A stretch of 20,962 nucleotides of DNA, from assembly GCA_039026975.1 (NCBI GenBank), contig JBCCLI010000075.1, forward strand, positions 1 to 20,962, in the 5' to 3' direction. This document shows positions 15,656 through 20,962 of the stretch, piece by piece. A program made the translations under genes and the position numbers. Under the pieces are notes generated by a model that worked only from the letters and a program-made list of their open reading frames with translations, ran no database searches and was not told the DNA's origin. Every line of letters starts with the position of its first letter. The first letter of the stretch is position 1. The stretch comes from JBCBKZ01 sp039026975 (lineage in GTDB: Bacteria > Bacteroidota > Bacteroidia > J057).

Positions 15656-17419
15656 CTAGTGAATACTAATTTTCTTTTGTAACCTTTGGCTTTGACCATA
15701 TACCCTGAGGATATATACGCCCTTAGGAAGATGAGCTATTTTGATCTTGTGAGTGCTTGATACTTCTTCAATTTTATCCATTAGTATTCTTTTCCCTTGA
15801 AGGGTGACTAGCTCTACAGTAGTCCCTTCCAAGAGTAGGGCTTGCTGTAGAGGCAGTATGGTCAGCTCATGTGTAGCAGGGTTAGGAAATATCTGTAGCG
15901 TATTAAATTCTCTTACAGCCACAAATACTGATACGATAGAAGAGAGTGAGCTAGTTCCATCTTCATAAAGCGTGTGTACCCTGTAATAGGTTTCTCCTAC
16001 TGGCGGATAGCTATCTGTAAATGTCAGCTGATCTGTGGATACTCTGCCTATTTGTACCCATTTATTGAGGTCTGAACTTCTTTGGATGTGAAAAGTAGAT
16101 GAATGAGACTCAGCTGAGTGTGCCCATCTCAGGAGGGTTCCTGTTGATAATTCATAGGTAGCGCTAAGCTGTATATCCACAGCTGATAACACACCTGCAA
16201 AACAGGGAGAAGTAGTATTAGTAAATCCTACGCCTGTATCATACACATCTGCAAATATGGAGGTGTTATTAGCTGCATCAGTAGCTGTAGCCGTCACAAA
16301 ACCCTCAAAAGTTCCTACTAATGTCCAGTTCCCGGTCCCATCTGCTGTTGCTGTTCCATAGTATACGTCGCTTTGTGGGATGACAGTACCCCCACACCCC
16401 AGGGTAGTATTATCAGCACTTCTGTATACATCCACGAGATCTCCTGGATCAGCAGTTCCTATCACGCTGCCTACATCTGCGAAGGTGATTTCAGGAGCAT
16501 TTTTATTATCCTGTGAGGCAGGACCTATCCTAATGGCACTGTCTCCAACACAATGAAATTCATTAAAACCAATAAGATTATTGGTAGAAGCTTCTCTAAA
16601 TTTGATGGCTACATTACTGAAGCCAATGAATACATTAGCTTCTCCTGCCAGCATCCCTCCTATCTTATTATTGACAGAACTATCTCCTATCACTATGGCA
16701 TCTCTTCCTGGAGAAGTACAATCATCAATATCTCCGCTAATAATGTTTCCCTGAATGATAGAGTTTTCTACATCCCTCACCAATATAGGCTCAGTTGTAC
16801 CTGCTTTACAGATTTCATTTCCGGTAATTGATAGGTTAGAACAGTCCATAGGAGCTATGTGATAGGCTGGAGAAACCCCTACATAGGGGCCGCCTGGCTC
16901 TTCCTTATTGTACAAGTTATTCTTGATAATCCCATTACTACATGAATTTATGATCATGGAGAATGAACCACCGCTAACCCTGCCTAAAAAGCCATTTCCT
17001 TCAAAGGTAAATCCATCAATACCAATAGCGATAATGGCGTTGACCCACTCTTCAAATAAAATGTTTTTGATGGTTGTATTATCTGCAAATATCCACATAC
17101 CGTTCACACCTCCGCCAATAATCCGACTGTAGATAATCTTTTTACCGGCTCCTACATAGCCATTGGCAGGTTGAGAATCCCCGTCTATATACACGGGGTT
17201 AGAAATGTAGACATCAGGCCCATTTCTGGGGATAGTATGAGGGGCCGCACCGGGTAGGTTAAATTCAATGGTATCTAACTCGACAGTGGCTTCGGCATTT
17301 GCCAGGGCTGCAAGAAAAGAACCTGTACCCGCGGAGTCTGTGTTGGTTACAGTAAATATGGCGGCATGAAGAGCGAAGGAAGTACTTAGGAAGAGAAAGA
17401 ATAGAGTATACTTTTTCAT
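15656..17419 (-). CDS. Secreted beta-helix protein with T9SS tail, paralog 2
   Basis: 587 residues from the ATG at 17417-17419, which gives the signal peptide MKKYTLFFLFL, parallel to paralog 1, and follows AGAGGA by nine bases. An in-frame ATG at 17443 would add MLDRGFLI and lacks such a site. Same architecture: FTVTNTDSAGTGS start, IDGDSQPANGY, KEEPGGPYVG, many Asn-rich helix turns (IIKNNLYN, NKIGG, NLIGFNEF), Ig module about 307-405, FN3-like module, and tail with IFPNPATHELTI and a final KKISIH. The Cys before VG in paralogs 1 and 3 is Tyr here, so a disulphide may be absent. It is 69 bp before paralog 1 and likely cotranscribed. Confidence 0.82.
   Translation of the reverse strand: MKKYTLFFLFLSTSFALHAAIFTVTNTDSAGTGSFLAALANAEATVELDTIEFNLPGAAPHTIPRNGPDVYISNPVYIDGDSQPANGYVGAGKKIIYSRIIGGGVNGMWIFADNTTIKNILFEEWVNAIIAIGIDGFTFEGNGFLGRVSGGSFSMIINSCSNGIIKNNLYNKEEPGGPYVGVSPAYHIAPMDCSNLSITGNEICKAGTTEPILVRDVENSIIQGNIISGDIDDCTSPGRDAIVIGDSSVNNKIGGMLAGEANVFIGFSNVAIKFREASTNNLIGFNEFHCVGDSAIRIGPASQDNKNAPEITFADVGSVIGTADPGDLVDVYRSADNTTLGCGGTVIPQSDVYYGTATADGTGNWTLVGTFEGFVTATATDAANNTSIFADVYDTGVGFTNTTSPCFAGVLSAVDIQLSATYELSTGTLLRWAHSAESHSSTFHIQRSSDLNKWVQIGRVSTDQLTFTDSYPPVGETYYRVHTLYEDGTSSLSSIVSVFVAVREFNTLQIFPNPATHELTILPLQQALLLEGTTVELVTLQGKRILMDKIEEVSSTHKIKIAHLPKGVYILRVYGQSQRLQKKISIH
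16201..16497 (-). repeat. 297-bp conserved Ig module, copy in paralog 2
   Basis: Same length and landmarks as 14374-14670 and 18004-18300. By eye its protein is about 80% identical to the paralog 1 copy over 99 residues, whereas the N-terminal helix regions are near 50%. Confidence 0.75.
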
Positions 17420-17458
17420 AATAAGAAATCCTCTATCAAGCATACAGGATGGCGAGCG

Positions 17459-19216
17459 TTAAAGAATGCTGATTTTCTGTTGTAGCCTTTGGTTTTGACT
17501 GGAAATGCTGAGGATGTACACCCCCCTTGGAAGATGGTCTATCTTCATCTCGTGAGAGCTTGATGTTTCTTCTATTTTGTTTATCAGTATGCTTTTCCCT
17601 TGTAGTGTGAATAGCTCTACGGTAGTTTCTGGCATGAGAAAGGAATGATTATGAGGAATGAGGGTTAGCTGATCTGTAGTAGGATTAGGAAAAACATGTA
17701 GCTCAGTCCATTCTCTCGCATCTACAAATACGGAAACGATGGACGAGAGCATGGTACTCCCATCTTCACTCATTTGTTGAATTCTGTAGTATGCGTATCC
17801 GGCGGGGGGGTGGGGATCTCTGAAATCAGAATTACCCACGGCTGGGAGGCGGCCTAGTTGAATCCAGCGCTGTAGGTCTGTACTTCTTTGAACCTGTATA
17901 GCGGAGGTGGATTCTCCAAGGCTATTCCAGCTAAGTAAGGTACCTGTTGCAGAATGATACTGGGCCTGAAGGCTAAATTCCTCGGCCGCTAATATCAAGG
18001 AATAACAGGGAGAGGACGTATTAGTAAATCCTACCCCTGTATCATACACATCCGCAAACACGGAGGTGTTATTGGCAGCATCAGTAGCTGTGGCAGTAAG
18101 GAAGCCCTCGAATGTCCCTGTCATTGTCCAGTTTCCTGCCCCATCAGCCGTAACTTCTCCATAGTACAGATCACTTTGCGGAACTGTGACACCGCCACAG
18201 GACAGGCTGGCATTATCAGTACTTCTGTAAATAGCTACCTTATCTCCCGGAGCTGCAGTGCCTATGACACTAGCGCCGTCAGCAAAGGTGATCTCAGGAG
18301 CAGTTTTATTATTTTGAGAACCTGCAGTTACCTCAATGCCATCATCGAGGATACAATGAAATACATTGAAACTGACAAGATTTTCCTTAGAACCATCAGT
18401 TAAACTTATCCCTGAATCATTAAATCCTATAAAGGTATTTTCTTCTCCCGGGAGAATGCCCCCTATAATATTATTGGTGGAAGTATCATTAAAGGAGATA
18501 GCTGTCTGATTTAAGATACTGCAATCATCTGGATTCCCTCCGAGTACATTGCCTTGTATAATGGTGCTATCAACATCTGTTAAGCGAAAAGCTTGTGTAT
18601 TATTAAACACACACATTTCGTTTCCAGTAAACTCCATTTTTTTGGAAGCAGTAAAGAGAATATGATAGCTTGGAGAATAGCCCACGCAGGGACCACCCAT
18701 CTCTTCTTTACTAAATAGGTTATCCTTGATAGTACAACCTATACAGCCGTAGGCCAGGACTGAAAATCCTCCAGAAGGTACTCTTTTTATGAAGGCGTTT
18801 CCTTCAAAGGTAAGATAGGAGGCCCCACTAAACCCGACTACAGTATTGTCCCAATCTTCGAATTGAATATTTTTGACTGTACAACTGTCTGTAAAGAAGC
18901 CAAAGCCATTAGGATCAGCTCCACTAGAGCGATAAATGATTTTTTTTCCGTTACCTGTATATCCATTAGCTGGTTGAGAGTCTCCATCTATATAAGTTGG
19001 GCTATAGAAAAACACGCTTCCACTCGTAATGGTATGGGGCGCAGCCCCAGGTATATCAAATGCTACTGTATCCAGGGTACCCGTAAACCGTGCATCATCT
19101 ACTGCCTGCTTCAGAGAGCCGGCACCAGTAGCATTTGTGTTGGTAACAGTAAAAATAGTGGCTTGAAGAGCTGAAAAAGGGCAGACGATAAGTAGGCTGA
19201 GAAGTACCTTAATCAC
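17459..19216 (-). CDS. Secreted beta-helix protein with T9SS tail, paralog 3
   Basis: 585 residues from a GTG at 19214-19216, the only usable start after an in-frame TAA at 19226-19228. Signal peptide MIKVLLSLLIVCPFSALQA, then FTVTNTNATGAGSL, DTVAFDIPGAAPHTI, IDGDSQPANGYTG and KEEMGGPCVG. A local CIGC cluster lies in the helix. Big_6-like, FN3-like (LLSWNSLG, VQRSTDLQRW) and T9SS modules follow, with VFPNPTTDQLTL and a final QKISIL. It is first in the transcription order of the trio; its stop is 39 bp before the paralog 2 start. A possible promoter lies at 19283-19315. Confidence 0.82.
   Translation of the reverse strand: MIKVLLSLLIVCPFSALQATIFTVTNTNATGAGSLKQAVDDARFTGTLDTVAFDIPGAAPHTITSGSVFFYSPTYIDGDSQPANGYTGNGKKIIYRSSGADPNGFGFFTDSCTVKNIQFEDWDNTVVGFSGASYLTFEGNAFIKRVPSGGFSVLAYGCIGCTIKDNLFSKEEMGGPCVGYSPSYHILFTASKKMEFTGNEMCVFNNTQAFRLTDVDSTIIQGNVLGGNPDDCSILNQTAISFNDTSTNNIIGGILPGEENTFIGFNDSGISLTDGSKENLVSFNVFHCILDDGIEVTAGSQNNKTAPEITFADGASVIGTAAPGDKVAIYRSTDNASLSCGGVTVPQSDLYYGEVTADGAGNWTMTGTFEGFLTATATDAANNTSVFADVYDTGVGFTNTSSPCYSLILAAEEFSLQAQYHSATGTLLSWNSLGESTSAIQVQRSTDLQRWIQLGRLPAVGNSDFRDPHPPAGYAYYRIQQMSEDGSTMLSSIVSVFVDAREWTELHVFPNPTTDQLTLIPHNHSFLMPETTVELFTLQGKSILINKIEETSSSHEMKIDHLPRGVYILSISSQNQRLQQKISIL
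18004..18300 (-). repeat. 297-bp conserved Ig module, copy in paralog 3
   Basis: Third copy, with the same endpoints and no indels. Offsets between copies are 1827 bp and 1803 bp, following the gene repeat length. Confidence 0.75.
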
Positions 19217-19282
19217 AAAAATAAATTAACTGTTCAATCTATAAATCTAATAGATAGTTCTATAAAATAAATATTGGCATGT

Positions 19283-19315
19283 CAAACAGTACATTTTACC
19301 GTATAGGTGGTACAA
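19283..19315 (-). promoter_or_regulatory. Possible promoter of the beta-helix trio
   Basis: On the minus strand, TTG (19315-19313), 21 nt, then TACTGTTTG (19291-19283), one base longer than TAnnTTTG. A TACATTTG (19320-19313) overlaps it but has no TTG 20 nt upstream. The 126-bp gap also holds a TACATTT/AAATGTA inverted pair (19290-19296, 19314-19320). Readthrough from the upstream propeller gene is equally possible. Confidence 0.3.
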
Positions 19316-19342
19316 ATGTATCCTAAGCTCTATAGGAAGTTC

Positions 19343-20899
19343 TTAGTCTAAGATATTGGTGTGTGCATTATTAGCTCCCCAAGTAGGCCAACCATCAATG
19401 CTGGTATCCTCAGTTTTGATACAGATCACCTTCCCTGAGGTAGTGCTTACATAAATATTTCCCTTGTCTACTACGGGCTGGAACCTGATACTTTCCCCGA
19501 TCTCATACTCTTCCAGCGTTTTGCCAGTTTCAGCTTGGTATACTAGTACTTTACCTTCCAAGGTGGCTATTATCAGCTTTCCATTGACAATAAGGGGTGG
19601 AGTACCCAGATACCCTCCACTAGTTGTAAGATCTCCTGATAGCTTTTTCTTCCAAATGACATCCCCTTTTTCAGGACTACTACAAACCAATTCATCTCCC
19701 ATGGTGGCATAGTTCTTTCCATTATGATGTAGGATACGGGACCCATGGAAGCTTTGTAAGGAGGAGACATTTGACTGGCCAATATTGGCACTGGCTTTCT
19801 GGGTACCTGCACTGGCAGGAGCTCCAGCTGCAAAGCCATTCCCTGCATCATAGGCCGCAGAGAGTTCTTTTAGGGTGGACTCATTCTGTATTTTCTCATC
19901 TAGGTAAGGGGCAGCTTTCTGGTAATACCCCCTGCTAAGACCAGCTGTCTGGCGAGAATAAATACCTATAAGTTCCTTCACATCCTCCTCCCCATTATCT
20001 GATCTTTGGGTCATAAAAAGTCCGTCTTCTATAACAGTAGGGGCAGAGGTGGCTCTGCTCGCTTTAGCAGACAGAAATGCCCCTGTCTTAGCATCAAGCT
20101 TATAAAGGGTACCAGGAAAGGTGGTGCAGTACAGTTCATTATCTACAATTACTGGAGAGGACATAATGTCACCATCTATCCATTTCTGCCAAAGAATATT
20201 TCCCGTTTCTAGCTCCATGGCTATCAGTACATGGGAAGCTTGTAAAGAAGAATTAGTTTCAGTCTTAGATGACTCTTGCTGTTGGGCTCCGTAAGAGGGG
20301 GTATATATATTTTTAGCTGGGGGTAAACTGATGTTTCCCCTTCCTGCTGGGTAAGCTGTATATACTATTCCATCTTTAATACTGGGGGTAGACATTAAAG
20401 GATCTCCCAAAAAGTAGGACCATAGTAATTCTCCACTTAAGTAGTTTAAGGCAAAAATGGTACATGATTCCGTATTGAAAACCACAATATCATTTTCTAT
20501 AATGGCAGAGGAAGGCCCATCATCATCCAAATCCATCCCCCATATGAGCGCTCCTGTTTCAGCACTAAATGCATAAAACTCTTTGCTCCCAAAGCCTCCG
20601 CTTACAAATAGCATCCCCTTGTATACAGTAGGGCTAGGCGTAAGGCTCATTTTGGGAAGGGTAATCTCAAATCCATTTTCTGTCGCTTTTAGGTACTCTC
20701 GGATTTCTCTTGGGCTTACGTGTCCGGGCCTGAAGGTTTCTGTAGGAGCAGGCATGGTGGATTGAAGCTTGAGAACATCAGATAGAATATCTGTACTATC
20801 TGAGGGGTCAGGATCAAAGGAAGTATGAGGGGCTGAAGGAGAAAACCATTGTCCAACTGACAGAAAGAACAATAGGGAAAGTATGCTGGCTAATTTCAT
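19343..20899 (-). CDS. Exported PQQ-like beta-propeller protein
   Basis: 518 residues from the ATG at 20897-20899; a GTG lies directly before it and would add one Met. Signal peptide 1-21 with no lipobox Cys, so a free periplasmic or secreted protein is expected. Repeated blades carry the PQQ_2/BamB-type pattern (LFVSGGFGSKEFYAFSAETGALIW, IFALNYLSGELLWSY, LIAMELETGNILWQKW, LYKLDAKTGAF, DELVCSSPEKGDVIWKK, VLVYQAETGKTLEEY). Two blade-interrupting, low-complexity stretches lie near 185-220 and 330-375. This fold does not by itself imply PQQ binding. It ends GWPTWGANNAHTNILD without a T9SS tail. It precedes the beta-helix trio on the same strand by 126 bp; a partner role is only positional. Confidence 0.82.
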   Translation of the reverse strand: MKLASILSLLFFLSVGQWFSPSAPHTSFDPDPSDSTDILSDVLKLQSTMPAPTETFRPGHVSPREIREYLKATENGFEITLPKMSLTPSPTVYKGMLFVSGGFGSKEFYAFSAETGALIWGMDLDDDGPSSAIIENDIVVFNTESCTIFALNYLSGELLWSYFLGDPLMSTPSIKDGIVYTAYPAGRGNISLPPAKNIYTPSYGAQQQESSKTETNSSLQASHVLIAMELETGNILWQKWIDGDIMSSPVIVDNELYCTTFPGTLYKLDAKTGAFLSAKASRATSAPTVIEDGLFMTQRSDNGEEDVKELIGIYSRQTAGLSRGYYQKAAPYLDEKIQNESTLKELSAAYDAGNGFAAGAPASAGTQKASANIGQSNVSSLQSFHGSRILHHNGKNYATMGDELVCSSPEKGDVIWKKKLSGDLTTSGGYLGTPPLIVNGKLIIATLEGKVLVYQAETGKTLEEYEIGESIRFQPVVDKGNIYVSTTSGKVICIKTEDTSIDGWPTWGANNAHTNILD

Positions 20900-20962
20900 C
20901 ACAGTTTCTTTGAAGAGTCTTTATATATAGAGGGGAATAGACCCTATTTTTCACACTACTGG

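Noticed and set aside
17420..17443. Upstream ATG at 17443 as the start of paralog 2
   Set aside because: It would put MLDRGFLI before the signal peptide and lacks a ribosome-binding site; the ATG at 17419 has AGAGGA upstream and matches paralog 1.
14374..18300. Repeated segments as a CRISPR array or insertion sequences
   Set aside because: The repeats are coding modules about 1.8 kb apart in the same frame of paralogous genes, with no spacer pattern, transposase or terminal inverted repeats.
19321..19345. Terminator after the PQQ-like propeller gene
   Set aside because: TCCTA/TAGGA can form a 5-bp stem around seven bases, but no T-run follows on either strand.

Overview
The window looks like chromosomal DNA of a Bacteroidota bacterium, probably of the Cytophagales type. 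The pointers are three clear T9SS-style C-terminal sorting domains plus a fourth on a 1687-residue protein, and promoter-like elements of the Bacteroidota form (TTG, about 20 nt, TAnnTTTG). Ribosome-binding sites are weak or absent, and a DUF1573 protein and a TMEM220-family protein are present. The species cannot be fixed from the sequence alone.

Layout: 1-210 is an unidentified open frame running off the left edge. 252-929 (-) is an exported DUF1573 protein. It is divergent from a copper module: a P1B-type ATPase (1130-3208) overlapping by ATGA a one-domain HMA chaperone (3205-3441). Convergent to these is a minus-strand unit of a TMEM220-family membrane protein and miaA (tRNA dimethylallyltransferase). 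Next, also on the minus strand, is a 505-residue XRE/ScfR-like regulator (4807-6324).

A 749-bp gene-free stretch (6325-7073) separates this regulator from leuA (2-isopropylmalate synthase, 7074-8567). It holds a 17-bp tandem repeat ending in a palindrome, a good Bacteroidota promoter, and a strong intrinsic terminator about 135 nt downstream. It is therefore either a small-RNA gene or a terminated leader for leuA. leuA itself ends in a clear terminator.

The right 12 kb encodes exported proteins. 8764-13827 (+) is a multidomain protein: PQQ-type soluble sugar-dehydrogenase propeller, PKD, Ig-like modules, PA14, a laminin-G-like sandwich, FN3, an F5/8 type C-like module and a T9SS tail. Convergent to it are three tandem paralogs (13829-19216, minus strand), each built as signal peptide, parallel beta-helix, Big_6-like Ig module, FN3-like module and T9SS tail. 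Upstream on the same strand is a PQQ-like beta-propeller protein (19343-20899). The three paralogs share an indel-free 297-bp segment that is much better conserved than the helix domains.

Most of the window is ordinary housekeeping or surface-protein DNA. The parts most worth a second look are the regulatory array upstream of leuA, the tandem beta-helix family with its uneven conservation, the domain layout of the dehydrogenase fusion, a predicted ligand substitution in the copper ATPase, and the inverted repeat between the DUF1573 and ATPase genes. No tRNA, rRNA, CRISPR array or intact insertion sequence was seen.
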